Assembly (NCBI GenBank): GCA_964599375.1
Contig: CAZREW010000013.1
Coordinates: 1-64,000 of the forward strand
Length of the DNA stretch: 64,000 nucleotides
Direction: 5' to 3'
Origin: JAUWCL01 sp964599375
Lineage (GTDB): Bacteria; Krumholzibacteriota; Krumholzibacteriia; Krumholzibacteriales; Krumholzibacteriaceae
Shown: positions 41,483 through 50,999 of the stretch, piece by piece
Layout: each line of letters starts with the position of its first letter
How positions within the stretch are numbered: the first letter of the stretch is position 1
Notes under the pieces: model-generated
Told to the model about the DNA's origin: nothing
Databases searched by the model: none
What the model saw: the letters and a program-made list of their open reading frames with translations, nothing else
Made by a program: the position numbers and the translations under genes

Positions 41483-44284
41483 GTGAGACTGTCTCTTCCT
41501 GTCATAACATCAGCCGTGCTGATCCTGCTGACCACGGGCTCATCTGCCCAGTACCCATTCGGCAAGAACAAAATCACATACTACCCCAAGAAATGGAAGG
41601 TAATCGAGACCGCGCATTACGATATCTACTACTATGAAGAGGAGATAGAGATAGCCGAGTTCGTAACCGCGATGGCCGAAGACATCTACAAAGAGTACTC
41701 GGTATTCTTCGATCTGGAATTCGAACGGCGTGTCCCTGTCGTACTCTATGGCACGCACCACGACTTCCAGGAGAACAACATCGTCCCGTACATCGTCTCA
41801 GAGGGCACTGGAGGGTTCACCGAATTCATCAAGGGAAGAGTAGCCGTTCCGTTTCTCGGATCCTACGCCGAAATGAAAGGCGTATTCAGGCATGAGATGG
41901 TACACGCATTCATGCTGGAGAAACTCCGTGTGACGATGAGCGGGCGAAGGATGTTCAACTATTCACATCCTCCTTTATGGTTCACCGAGGGACTAGCTGA
42001 ATTCCTCGCTCACGGCGGGCCCGACTCTGAGGCCGATATGTTCATGCGGGACGCAGTGACAGACGGCAAGATCGTTCCACTCCAGGACCTCTGGAAGATA
42101 GAGGGCACTTATCTCATGTACAAGGAGGGCGAGAGTGCCCTTCACTACATTGCGGTCGAATACGGAGACGCATCGATACGGCTCATCCTGGAGAATTGGT
42201 GGAAAGGTGACAAATTCGACCTGGTCCTAGAAAAGACGATCGGTGTAACGGTCGATGAACTCGATGACGGCTGGATGGAGTACCTGAGGAAAAAGTTCTA
42301 TCCTTCAGTGCTGAAGCAGAGAAGGATTAACGAGATCGCCGACGGCATGTACAGGCGGGAAAAATGGTCGTTCGAGAACCACCCAGTGTGCGTCAGGGGA
42401 GAGGATGGACAGGACCGGATATTCTGTCTCGGATTCGGCCTCGGATCGGTCGACCTCCTCGAACTGAAACCAGACGGCAGAAAAGGATGGAAGAGGAGCA
42501 CCGTCATCGAAGGGGGTCGAAACAACACCTTCGAATCTATTCCTCTCCTGAGGAGCAGAGTCTCGTCAAAGGGAGATACCCTTGTCTTTGTCTCCAAATC
42601 GGGAGCAGGAGACGTCATATACCTGCTGGATGTGACAAAAAAAAGAGTACTCAGAAAGATCCGTTACGCTGAGACCAAGATGATAAACTCCCCGGCTCTC
42701 TCCAGTGACGGCAGACGCGTGGCGTTTTCGGGGATAGACAACAGCGGGCGGACGGATATCTTCATATATGATCTCGACAGTTGCGAATTCAGAAGGCTTA
42801 CCGAGGACTATTACGAGGACAATCATCCGGACTGGCACCCCGGAGGGGACAGGATCGTCTTCACCTCGGACAGGTGCGGTGGAGAGCCGGGTAGATCCAC
42901 CAGCCTGTTCACCATAGACCCTGCCAGCATGCAGATGATCCAGCTCACGAGCGGAAGCTGGAAGGATACAGATCCCCGCTACCTTCCAAGCGGGGATCTT
43001 CTGTTCTCCTCCGACAGGGCCGGCACATACGATATCTATATCATGTGGAAGAATGGACGGATATCGAAGCAGACCAATGTCCTGGGAGGAGCTTTCGCGC
43101 CTTCGCCCTGCAGTGACGGCGAGTCTTTCGTGACGGCGGTATACAGCGGAGGCACGTATCACGCGTACAGGGTCCGGATAGACAGTGATGCGCCGGGCAT
43201 CCCCCAGGAACACGAAGTCTGCAGAGGATACGACTGGGAACCTGACCTCCCCGATTCAGGGCTCGCCTACGAGCAGAAGCAGTACCGACCCAAATTCGGC
43301 CTCGATCTCATCGCTGCTACCTTCGCTGTCGACCCTGATTTCGGTTATATGGGCAACGGGGCACAACTCTTCTTCACGGATATGCTCGGCGACCATCAGA
43401 TATCCCTGCTTTTCGGCACATCCTCGAATGATTTTTCCGATTTCATGGACAACATAAACATCGCGGTCACTTATTACAACCGAACCAGGCGGCTGAACTA
43501 CGGATTCGGTGTCTTCAACCTGGCCAGCTATATCGGCTCTGTCTACGATGTCCTGAGGTTCGAGCGCAGATACGGGGTCATAGGCGGGATGAGCTATCCG
43601 TTCTCCAGATTCATGCGTGTCGATTTTCAGACGATCTTCAAGAAGATGTCGAGGGACGACGACGTGACGGCGCTGGGCATCTTTCACGGCGAGACAAACA
43701 TGGTCACCAATTTCATCTCGCTGACCAGGGACAACATCCTGTGGGGGATCGGCGGCCCGGTCACCGGTCACAGGGCCAACCTCTCGCTGGGCAGGTCCTG
43801 GGATCTCGATGGGAGCCGCTATGAACTGACGACAGCGATCTTTGATCTTAGATTCTATGTCAATCTCGGTGCACGCGTCGTCCTGGCCCAACGGTTCGTT
43901 TCAAGAAACTCCTGGGGTAGCGACATCCAGCTGTTCTACCTTGGTGGATCCTGGGACCTGAGAGGATACGACTACCGTGCTTTCGCCGGGAAGAAGATGA
44001 TGCTGTACAACGCTGAGATCAGATTCCCTCTTCTCGACAGACTGCTGATCGACTTCCCGGTAGGACATATCGATTTCCCGATGTTCAGGGGAGCGCTTTT
44101 CCTGGACGCGGGAACCGTAAGCGGATTCATATACGATCCCGGGTGGATAGGCAGTATCGGGGTCGGTGTGGAGATGAATCTGGGTTACATGCCGGTGATG
44201 CGCATAAACTTCAGCCGCAGGACCGATTTCGACCGGATAGAAAACGGGACCAGGATAGATTTCTTCATCGGATATAACTTCTAG
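41483..44284 (+). CDS. Gluzincin metalloprotease - TolB-like propeller - outer membrane barrel fusion
   Basis: A 933-residue secreted protein with three parts. A signal peptide (MRLSLPVITSAVLILLTTGSS) leads to a peptidase-MA-like domain with zinc motif HEMVH (137-141) and the downstream Glu in LWFTEGLAEFL (E169). Residues about 300-620 hold TolB/WD40-like blades (RVAFSGIDNSGRTDIFIYDL, PDWHPGGDRIVFTSDR, LLFSSDRAGTYDIYIM). The last 300 residues are strand-rich, contain GGSWDLRGYDYRAFAG and AEIRFPLLDRL, and end ...IDFFIGYNF, the pattern of Omp85/BamA-type barrels with a terminal Phe. This suggests an outer membrane protein presenting a protease. Substrate unknown. The stop shares CTAG with the convergent gene's stop. 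Confidence 0.83.
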   Translation: MRLSLPVITSAVLILLTTGSSAQYPFGKNKITYYPKKWKVIETAHYDIYYYEEEIEIAEFVTAMAEDIYKEYSVFFDLEFERRVPVVLYGTHHDFQENNIVPYIVSEGTGGFTEFIKGRVAVPFLGSYAEMKGVFRHEMVHAFMLEKLRVTMSGRRMFNYSHPPLWFTEGLAEFLAHGGPDSEADMFMRDAVTDGKIVPLQDLWKIEGTYLMYKEGESALHYIAVEYGDASIRLILENWWKGDKFDLVLEKTIGVTVDELDDGWMEYLRKKFYPSVLKQRRINEIADGMYRREKWSFENHPVCVRGEDGQDRIFCLGFGLGSVDLLELKPDGRKGWKRSTVIEGGRNNTFESIPLLRSRVSSKGDTLVFVSKSGAGDVIYLLDVTKKRVLRKIRYAETKMINSPALSSDGRRVAFSGIDNSGRTDIFIYDLDSCEFRRLTEDYYEDNHPDWHPGGDRIVFTSDRCGGEPGRSTSLFTIDPASMQMIQLTSGSWKDTDPRYLPSGDLLFSSDRAGTYDIYIMWKNGRISKQTNVLGGAFAPSPCSDGESFVTAVYSGGTYHAYRVRIDSDAPGIPQEHEVCRGYDWEPDLPDSGLAYEQKQYRPKFGLDLIAATFAVDPDFGYMGNGAQLFFTDMLGDHQISLLFGTSSNDFSDFMDNINIAVTYYNRTRRLNYGFGVFNLASYIGSVYDVLRFERRYGVIGGMSYPFSRFMRVDFQTIFKKMSRDDDVTALGIFHGETNMVTNFISLTRDNILWGIGGPVTGHRANLSLGRSWDLDGSRYELTTAIFDLRFYVNLGARVVLAQRFVSRNSWGSDIQLFYLGGSWDLRGYDYRAFAGKKMMLYNAEIRFPLLDRLLIDFPVGHIDFPMFRGALFLDAGTVSGFIYDPGWIGSIGVGVEMNLGYMPVMRINFSRRTDFDRIENGTRIDFFIGYNF

Positions 44285-46116
44285 CTCTCCATCACCCGGA
44301 GGGCGAGCCTGTACCGGTTGAAGGGCGCGCTCACCTGGACACCGGCGACTATGGGGCAGACCATTTCCAGGATCTCCGATGCGATCTTCACGCCTGCGTT
44401 CATGGCTTCTTCGCCGCCTCCCGAATCTTCCATCCTCTTCATTATCCAGTCCGGTACCGAGACCCCTGGAAGTTCGTTGTTCATGAACTCTGCATTTTTG
44501 AGGCTTGTCAGGGGCCAGATCCCAGCTATGACCGGTATATGCATGGATCTCGATTCCATATGCTCTATGAACAGTTCCAGAAGAGCAGGATCGAAGACCG
44601 GCTGCGTGACGGCGAATTCCGCTCCCGCGTCTACTTTCCAGAAAAACCTGTTCATCTCCTCCTCGAAATCGACTGCGCCCGGATTGACCCCGACGCCTAT
44701 CAGGAAGGAGGTAGGCTCGTCCAGGCTCCTGCCTCCAATGTCGGTGCCTCTGTTAAGATGGTGTATCACGTTCGTCAGGCCTATCGAGTCGATATCGAAC
44801 ACGGCCGTAGCATCAGGATAGTCTCCGGTTTTGATAGGGTCACCCGTGATGACAAGGATGTTACGCAGGCCCAGTGCGTGCGCTCCAAGGAGATCAGACT
44901 GCATTCCCAGGATGTTCCTGTCCCTGCAGCAGTAATGAAGCACGGACTCTATCCTGGCTTCCCGCTCGATAAGGACGGCAAGCGCCAGGGGACTCATTCT
45001 CGAGGACGCCCTCGGGCTGTCGGGGATATTTATCGCGTCTATGCCGGATTCCGCGAGGAGCGATGCAGCCGCGAGGATCTTGCCTGGATTGCCGCCGCGG
45101 GGGGGGACCATCTCGACCATCCGCACGAATTCACCCCCGGCGATCTTACGCGCGAGGGAGGATTTCTCAGCCATCGGGACTACGCGCAGGACATCGCTTC
45201 TCTCCCGGGGCTTGAGGCGGACCTCAGAGCCCGGCCTGACCGGCTTTACAGTCTTGAGGGCATCCGAGATAGCCTTTATATGAGCAGGTGTAGTGCCGCA
45301 GCAGCCCCCGACGATCCGTGCTCCCGCTTTGACGAACCTGCGGGCGTATTCGGCCATATATTCCGGAGATGTCATGTATATATTCCTGCCATCGACGTTC
45401 TGGGGGATACCTGCGTTGGGTTGGGCGGATATCCATTTATGCACCACGCCGGCGATCTTTTCTATGGCTTCCAGCATCACCCTGGGACCGACAGAGCAGT
45501 TTACGCCCACGGCTTCGACGTCCCAGCCGTCCAGCCTTGAGGCGAATTCGGCCGGTTCGGTGCCGTACAGCCCCAGGCCATCCTGCTGGAGTGTCATCTG
45601 TGCGACGATGGGCAGAGCTGTAACCGACCGGACTCCATTGATAGCCTGATGTATCTCGTTCAGATCCGCGAAGGTCTCAAGGACGAATATATCGACCCCG
45701 CCTTCGAGAAGCGCGGCGGCCTGTTCAGCGAACGCCGCTTCAGCCTCCTCGTTCGATGTGGGGCCCCAGGGCTCGATGCGTATGCCGAGAGGGCCGATCG
45801 CTCCCGCGACGACCACCCGGCCACCCGAAGCGCGGCAAGCCAGCGCGGCGCCGGCCGAGTTTATCTCTTTGAGCCTGCCCTCAAGACCATGAAGAGAGAG
45901 CTTGAACCTGTTGGCGCCGAAGGTGTTGGTCTCTATGACACCGGCCCCGGCGCCGATGTACTCCTCGTGGATCTGCTCGACAAGTCCGGGATTGCTGAGA
46001 TTAGTCTCATCGAAGCACCTGTTTATGAAAACTCCCCTGTCGTAGAGCATGGTGCCCATCGCACCATCAAAGAGCACGACACCCTCGGACAGCATATCCA
46101 GGAACCTGGAACCCAC
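44281..46116 (-). CDS. Homocysteine S-methyltransferase / methylenetetrahydrofolate reductase fusion
   Basis: A 611-residue bifunctional enzyme. Residues 1-290 are a homocysteine methyltransferase barrel with the zinc cysteines in GVNCSVG and GGCCGTTPAH and the start LFDGAMGTMLYDRG. From about 320 to the end it is a MetF-type reductase (EMVPPRGG, LHYCCRDRNILGMQSDLLGAHALG, ILVITGDP, GAEFAVTQPVFD) that makes methyl-THF with FAD. The same fusion is known from Bacillus YitJ and other lineages. The start is GTG 46116 with GGAGGTGA about seven bases before it. With the lone pterin methyltransferase at 1569-2378 it may belong to a divided methionine route. Confidence 0.94.
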   Translation of the reverse strand: MGSRFLDMLSEGVVLFDGAMGTMLYDRGVFINRCFDETNLSNPGLVEQIHEEYIGAGAGVIETNTFGANRFKLSLHGLEGRLKEINSAGAALACRASGGRVVVAGAIGPLGIRIEPWGPTSNEEAEAAFAEQAAALLEGGVDIFVLETFADLNEIHQAINGVRSVTALPIVAQMTLQQDGLGLYGTEPAEFASRLDGWDVEAVGVNCSVGPRVMLEAIEKIAGVVHKWISAQPNAGIPQNVDGRNIYMTSPEYMAEYARRFVKAGARIVGGCCGTTPAHIKAISDALKTVKPVRPGSEVRLKPRERSDVLRVVPMAEKSSLARKIAGGEFVRMVEMVPPRGGNPGKILAAASLLAESGIDAINIPDSPRASSRMSPLALAVLIEREARIESVLHYCCRDRNILGMQSDLLGAHALGLRNILVITGDPIKTGDYPDATAVFDIDSIGLTNVIHHLNRGTDIGGRSLDEPTSFLIGVGVNPGAVDFEEEMNRFFWKVDAGAEFAVTQPVFDPALLELFIEHMESRSMHIPVIAGIWPLTSLKNAEFMNNELPGVSVPDWIMKRMEDSGGGEEAMNAGVKIASEILEMVCPIVAGVQVSAPFNRYRLALRVMES

Positions 46117-46171
46117 AGGAAATCACCTCCCAGTCGCTGCAGTTCAATCTTGCACAGGTTTAACCTTACGT

Positions 46172-46181
46172 AGTATATACT
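46172..46181. promoter_or_regulatory. Divergent promoter region with palindromic AT-rich core
   Basis: AGTATATACT is a perfect 10-bp palindrome in the gap between the divergent methyltransferase/MTHFR and proS genes. TATACT can be read as a -10 box on either strand. The -35 boxes are weak, so the assignment is tentative. Confidence 0.35.
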
Positions 46182-46243
46182 GATTGCGTGAGGATTCAAT
46201 CGATTATCCCCGGCCCGCGGGCGGGGGAGGAAGAAGAGGGATA

Positions 46244-47950
46244 ATGCGCTGGTCCGAGAGCCTGATACCGACACTGAAGGAAAACCCCAGGGAAGCAGAG
46301 ATACCGAGCCACATGCTTATGCTCAGGGCCGGACTGATCAAGAAGCTTACTTCCGGCGTCTATACGTTCCTGCCGGTCGGCCTGAGGGTGCTTAAAAAGA
46401 TCGAACAGATCATACGCGAGGAGATGGATGCGTCGGGATGCCAGGAACTTCTCATGCCCATCCTGCATCCGGAGGAGATATACGGTGAGAGCGGGAGGCT
46501 TAAGAGCTTCGGCCCGGAACTCTTCAAGCTGAAGGACGGAAGGGGCAGGGTCTTCGCTCTCGGACCTACGCACGAAGAAGTCATAACCATGATAGCCCGC
46601 GACGAGATGCGTAGCTACAGGGACCTTCCGCAGACCCTTTACCAGATCTTGACCAAGTTCAGGGACGAGATAAGGCCGAGATACGGGGTCATGCGCGCCC
46701 GCGAATTCATAATGAAGGACGCGTACTCCTTCCACGCCGACGAGGAGTGCCTAGACAGGACATACAGGCGTATCGAAGCGGCATATCGCAGGATCATCGA
46801 GAGATGCGGTCTCGAATATGTCATCGTGGAGGCAGAATCGGGCTACATAGGGGGGAACGAGTCGCACGAATTCATGGTCCTCGCTGAGAACGGGGAGGAC
46901 CTTCTGCTCTCGTGCCAATGCGGATACGCGGTCAATCTCGAAAAAGCCACGGCGAGAGGCGGGCAGGGAAGAAGAGGCGAGCCGCAGGACAGGTACGAGG
47001 AGATAGACACCCCCGGCGCTTCGACGATCGAACAGGTCTCGGAGTTTCTCGGAGTCCCGTCTGAGGGGATCGTAAAGACTCTCCTTTACAGGACGGGAGA
47101 CAGGAACGTGGCTGTCCTTGTCCCGGGAGACCGTGAAGTCAACGATATAAAACTCGTCAGGGTCTTCGGCGACACCGATATCCGTTTCCTCGAACCAGAC
47201 GAGATCGAAGAGGTCACAGGCGGACCGGTGGGCTTCTCCGGTCCTGTGGGGCTTCCCGCCAGCGTCGAAGTAGTGGCCGACACGCTAATAGGAGATTTTG
47301 AGGGGATGGTCGTGGGGGCTAACAGGGCCGACACCCATTTCAAGGGAGTTGTAGTCGGCCGGGACTTCGAGATAGGCAGGTTCGAGGACCTGGTATACGC
47401 CCGCGAGGGTGACCTCTGTCCGCGATGCGGCAAGGGCCTTTCCTCGAGCCGCGGGATAGAGGTAGGACACATATTCAAACTGGGTACGAAATACTCATCC
47501 GCGATGAACGCCACTTTCCTCGATGAGAAAGGGGAGAGTCACCCCTTCATAATGGGGTGCTACGGATTCGGCGTTAGCAGGATGGTCGCCGCGGCCATCG
47601 AGCAGAACTTCGACAAGGACGGTATCGTCTGGCCGATGGCGATAGCGCCGTTCCAGGTCCTGCTTCTCCCGCTGAACACCGCGGATGAAGCGGTTATGAA
47701 AGCTGCCATCCGGCTGGAAGAAAGACTGGCAGGAGCAGGCCTGGAAGTCCTGATGGATGACAGGGACTTGAGCCCGGGAGTCAAGTTCAAGGACGCGGAC
47801 CTGATCGGCGTACCACTGCGGATCACAATCGGCAGAAAGATAAAGGATGAGGTAGTCGAGCTCTTTTACAGGAAGACTGGGCAGGTCGAGGACCTGGCCG
47901 TCGATGAAGCCGCCGGTAAGGTTATCGGGATAGCTGGGATCGGTGGCTAG
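46244..47950 (+). CDS. proS: Prolyl-tRNA synthetase (bacterial type with editing domain)
   Basis: Class II synthetase charging tRNA-Pro, 568 residues. It opens MRWSESLIPTLKENPREAEI and LMLRAGLIKKLTSGVYTFLP as in other bacterial ProS. Motif 2 and 3 regions (LTKFRDEIRPRYGVMRAREFIMKDAYSFH, with the Arg contacts; GCYGFGVSRMVAA) are intact, and the YbaK-like editing insert lies at residues 230-385. The anticodon-binding domain is C-terminal. ATG 46244 matches the family start and has GGGGAGG and GAGGGA upstream; the open frame reaches 46184. The stop shares CTAG with convergent rpsT. Confidence 0.96.
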   Translation: MRWSESLIPTLKENPREAEIPSHMLMLRAGLIKKLTSGVYTFLPVGLRVLKKIEQIIREEMDASGCQELLMPILHPEEIYGESGRLKSFGPELFKLKDGRGRVFALGPTHEEVITMIARDEMRSYRDLPQTLYQILTKFRDEIRPRYGVMRAREFIMKDAYSFHADEECLDRTYRRIEAAYRRIIERCGLEYVIVEAESGYIGGNESHEFMVLAENGEDLLLSCQCGYAVNLEKATARGGQGRRGEPQDRYEEIDTPGASTIEQVSEFLGVPSEGIVKTLLYRTGDRNVAVLVPGDREVNDIKLVRVFGDTDIRFLEPDEIEEVTGGPVGFSGPVGLPASVEVVADTLIGDFEGMVVGANRADTHFKGVVVGRDFEIGRFEDLVYAREGDLCPRCGKGLSSSRGIEVGHIFKLGTKYSSAMNATFLDEKGESHPFIMGCYGFGVSRMVAAAIEQNFDKDGIVWPMAIAPFQVLLLPLNTADEAVMKAAIRLEERLAGAGLEVLMDDRDLSPGVKFKDADLIGVPLRITIGRKIKDEVVELFYRKTGQVEDLAVDEAAGKVIGIAGIGG

Positions 47951-48192
47951 AGAGTCTTTTTCGAGAGCCTGGACTTGATACGCGCGGCGGTCCTGTGATG
48001 GATGATACCCATCTTGGCCGACTTGTCTACCCTGGAAGCGAGAGCGGAATAGCTCTCCCTGGCCTTGGCGCTGTCCTCGATGGCCTTGAATTCCTTGATC
48101 TCCTTGCGGAGAAGGCTCCTGTGCTTCTTGTTCGTCATGCGCCTATTCTCGTTCTGGCGCATCCTCTTCTCTGCAGACTTATGATTCGGCAT
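47947..48192 (-). CDS. rpsT: 30S ribosomal protein S20
   Basis: An 81-residue basic helical protein binding 16S rRNA. It opens MPNHKSAEKRMRQNENRR and ends AARIKSRLSKK, the S20 hallmarks. GGAGGTG lies before the ATG on the - strand. Its promoter overlaps the start of divergent uvrC (48220-48248). Confidence 0.96.
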   Translation of the reverse strand: MPNHKSAEKRMRQNENRRMTNKKHRSLLRKEIKEFKAIEDSAKARESYSALASRVDKSAKMGIIHHRTAARIKSRLSKKTL

Positions 48193-48219
48193 CCGGTATA
48201 CACCTCCAAGTGATTCGAT

Positions 48220-48248
48220 AACATAACGGAAGGCCCCTGCTTTGTCAA
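48220..48248 (-). promoter_or_regulatory. rpsT promoter overlapping the uvrC start codon
   Basis: On the - strand, a perfect TTGACA (48248-48243), a 17-base spacer and TATGTT (48225-48220). The -35 box covers the last two bases of the proposed uvrC TTG start and the next codons. Confidence 0.6.
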
Positions 48249-50053
48249 GTAGTCAGAAAAACAAAATCCGCGAAAAGGTGGACCGGATGCCCGACTCTCC
48301 CGGGGTATATTTCTTCAAGAATCGGCGAGGCCGGATCATTTACGTCGGGAAGGCGAAAAATCTCGTCAACAGGGTGCGCAGCTACTTGCAGGGACCTGAG
48401 CGGCTCGATCCCAAGACCAGGGCTCTGATGGAAGCAGCCGGATCCGTGGACTATATAGCCACTGAGAACGAGGTGGAAGCCCTTGTGCTTGAAGCAAGCA
48501 TGATAAGGGAATACCGCCCTCGGTATAATATCCGGCTGAAGGATGATAAGCGATATCCTTACTTGAAGATAACGGCGAACGAAGAATTTCCGAGGCTCCT
48601 GCTTGTGCGCAGGGTCCTCGACGATGGAGCCGAGTACTACGGGCCTTACACAGACGCCGGCGCCGTAAGGAGGACCCTGAAGACGATAAAGACGATCTTT
48701 CCCCTGAGAGACTGCAAGGGTACCTTCAGAAAACGCAGCAGGGAGTGTCTCAATTTCCAGATCGGGAGGTGCCTCGGCCCTTGTACCGGCAGAACCGATC
48801 CAGAGGAGTACGGAAAGGTAGTCAGACAGCTCAGGATGTTCCTTCGCGGGCAGAACGAGGCGCTGGTCGAACAACTGCGCAGGTCGATGGAATCTCACTC
48901 GGCGGCAAGACGCTACGAAGAGGCCTCAGTCGCGAGAGACCAGATCGCTTCGATCACGAAGATAAGCGGGAGACAGCACGTAGTCGACCCCGGTGACGTG
49001 GACGAGGACGCCGTGGCTATGGCCCGGGAAGGAGGGAACGCATGCGGAGTCGTGATGAGGATACGCGAAGGCAGGATCCTCAGCTCCGAGACCTTCATGA
49101 TACCAGTTAACGTAAATGATGATATTACTGTGCTGTACGAGGAATTTATCAAGTTGTACTATAACAGCGCGCTCGATATACCGCCTGGTATACTGGCTCA
49201 GCACAAGCTCCCGGAGCAGAAACTTATTTCGCGCTGGCTCAGCGGGAAGACCGGCAGACGCGTGTCTATCTCAGTTCCAGTGCGGGGGCACAGGCGAAAA
49301 CTGGTCGGCCTTGCCGAAAAAAACGCGGCTTCGCGACTTCTCACGCTGAGAGGCAGAAAAGCGTCAGCAGACAGGGAGCTCAGAGAACTCAAGAAAGCCC
49401 TCGGGCTTATCTCCACCCCATCCCGGATAGAGGCTTTCGACATATCGAATGTCCAGGGGACTGGCGCCGTAGGTTCCATGGTGACCTTCCTGGACGGCCA
49501 GCCACTGAGATCCGGGTACAGGCATTTCAGGATCAGGAATGTAGAGGGGCAGGATGATTTCGCGATGCTCAGGGAGGTCCTGCTGAGAAGGCTTGAACGC
49601 CTGAAGGAGGGAAGAAGCAGGCGTCCCGATCTTCTTCTGGTGGATGGCGGAAGGGGACAGGTCTCCGCGGCTGTGGAAGCAATGCGCGAAAGCGGCCTCT
49701 CGCCTATTGCCGTGGCGGGTCTGGCCAAGAAGAACGAGGAGATATTCCTGCCGGGAATAAAAGCCCCTATATCGCTCCCCCGGAGAAATCCAGGTCTGAA
49801 GCTGCTCCAGAAGGCACGTGACGAGGCTCACAGATTCGCTGTATCCTATCACAGGAAGATCCGGAGCCGGGGGCTGGTCGAATCGGCACTTGATGGGATC
49901 CCTGGAGTGGGAGAGTACAGGAAGACGCTGCTGCTTGTCCGTTTCGGCAGCATCGCCGGGCTGAGCAAAGCTGATGAATCCGAGATAGCGGCCGTGATGG
50001 GCATCGGCCCTGTGACCGCAAGGAAGATCCATGAATACCTCCACGGGAAATAA
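48242..50053 (+). CDS. uvrC: UvrABC excinuclease subunit C
   Basis: Makes both incisions in nucleotide excision repair. A 603-residue protein: GIY-YIG nuclease (PGVYFFKNRRGRIIYVGKAKNLV), cysteine motif (CLNFQIGRCLGPC), UVR helix pair (ARRYEEASVARDQI), RNase H-like second nuclease (FDISNVQGTGAVGSM; LLLVDGGRGQVSAA) and a tandem helix-hairpin-helix end (DGIPGVGEYRKTLLL, MGIGPVTARKIHEYL). TTG 48242 has GGAAGG about 10 bases upstream and gives the usual number of residues before PDSPGVY. The xerD gene starts inside its 3' end. Confidence 0.95.
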   Translation: MSSSQKNKIREKVDRMPDSPGVYFFKNRRGRIIYVGKAKNLVNRVRSYLQGPERLDPKTRALMEAAGSVDYIATENEVEALVLEASMIREYRPRYNIRLKDDKRYPYLKITANEEFPRLLLVRRVLDDGAEYYGPYTDAGAVRRTLKTIKTIFPLRDCKGTFRKRSRECLNFQIGRCLGPCTGRTDPEEYGKVVRQLRMFLRGQNEALVEQLRRSMESHSAARRYEEASVARDQIASITKISGRQHVVDPGDVDEDAVAMAREGGNACGVVMRIREGRILSSETFMIPVNVNDDITVLYEEFIKLYYNSALDIPPGILAQHKLPEQKLISRWLSGKTGRRVSISVPVRGHRRKLVGLAEKNAASRLLTLRGRKASADRELRELKKALGLISTPSRIEAFDISNVQGTGAVGSMVTFLDGQPLRSGYRHFRIRNVEGQDDFAMLREVLLRRLERLKEGRSRRPDLLLVDGGRGQVSAAVEAMRESGLSPIAVAGLAKKNEEIFLPGIKAPISLPRRNPGLKLLQKARDEAHRFAVSYHRKIRSRGLVESALDGIPGVGEYRKTLLLVRFGSIAGLSKADESEIAAVMGIGPVTARKIHEYLHGK

Positions 50054-50948
50054 GGGCCTTGGCTTGTTCGAGGCTCTCGCTGAAGCCTACATCGATCATC
50101 TTTCGGTCGAGAAGGGACTCAGCCAGCTGACGATAGACGCTTACAGGAGTGACCTGCGGGAATACTTCTCGTGGCTTGCCGGCGCGGGAATCGAATCACC
50201 GGATATGATCGATCTTGATTCGAGTCTCCGTTTCACGGCGAGCCTCGAGGGCGTGAGGAGCCGATCCTCGAGGTCAAGGATCCTCAGCGCCGTAAAAGGC
50301 TTCCACAGGTTTCTGTACCGAGAGGAAGAGCTGGACGATCTCGATATAATATCCATAACGGCCCCGAAGATCAGGAGGCATGTCCCCTTCGTGCTCTCCC
50401 AGGAGGAAACGGCAAGACTCCTCGACCAGCCCGACGGCTCCCGGACAGGGATAAGAGACAGGGCGATGCTCGAGATGGCTTACTCGACAGGCATGAGGGT
50501 ATCCGAGGTCTGCGGATTGCTGTTCGAATCGCTCGATCTCGACTCGAGACTTGTCCGCATCAAAGGGAAGGGAGGAAAGGAGAGGATCGTCCCGGCAGGT
50601 TCTCTGGCGCTCAAAGCGCTTGAGAGGTACATCTCGGAATCGAGGCCCCTGCTGCTTGGGGACAGACCCGTACCTTTCGTATTCCTCAATTATCGGGGTG
50701 GGCCTATCTCCAGGGTCACCTTCTGGAAGCTCCTGAAGAAATACGCAGCCATGGCCGGCCTGCCAGGGGACGTGACCCCTCACACGCTCAGGCACTCATT
50801 CGCGACCCACCTGGTAGAGGGAGGAGCGGACCTCAGGGCCGTACAGGAGCTGCTCGGCCATTCCAGCATAGCGACCACCCAGATCTACACGCGCCTCGAC
50901 GTCGATTATCTTCTCGAAGTGCACAAGACTTTCCACCCAAGGGGCTGA
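50031..50948 (+). CDS. xerD: Tyrosine recombinase XerD
   Basis: Second Xer recombinase, 305 residues. N-terminal domain with AYIDHLSVEKGLSQLTIDAYRSD; catalytic Arg in STGMRVSEVC, Lys in IKGKGGKERIVP, HTLRHSFATHLVEGGADLR, LLGHSSIATTQIYTRLD with Tyr. The sequence is closer to the XerD pattern (HTLRHSFATHL) than the copy at 35681, though the split between the two names rests on context. AAGGAAG precedes ATG 50031, within uvrC. A dif site was not found in the window. Confidence 0.9.
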   Translation: MNTSTGNKGLGLFEALAEAYIDHLSVEKGLSQLTIDAYRSDLREYFSWLAGAGIESPDMIDLDSSLRFTASLEGVRSRSSRSRILSAVKGFHRFLYREEELDDLDIISITAPKIRRHVPFVLSQEETARLLDQPDGSRTGIRDRAMLEMAYSTGMRVSEVCGLLFESLDLDSRLVRIKGKGGKERIVPAGSLALKALERYISESRPLLLGDRPVPFVFLNYRGGPISRVTFWKLLKKYAAMAGLPGDVTPHTLRHSFATHLVEGGADLRAVQELLGHSSIATTQIYTRLDVDYLLEVHKTFHPRG

Positions 50949-50970
50949 ATGCGCCGTTTCAAACATCTTG

Positions 50971-50999
50971 TTGACACAAACCTGTGCATCACTTAGCAT
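50971..50999 (+). promoter_or_regulatory. Candidate promoter for scpAB
   Basis: A perfect TTGACA (50971-50976), a 17-base spacer and TAGCAT (50994-50999), 72 bases before the scpA start, in the gap after xerD. Confidence 0.55.

Noticed and set aside
44539..45540. 333-codon open frame on the + strand inside the MTHFR fusion
   Set aside because: It lies opposite a clear conserved enzyme; its translation has no domain and an odd composition.
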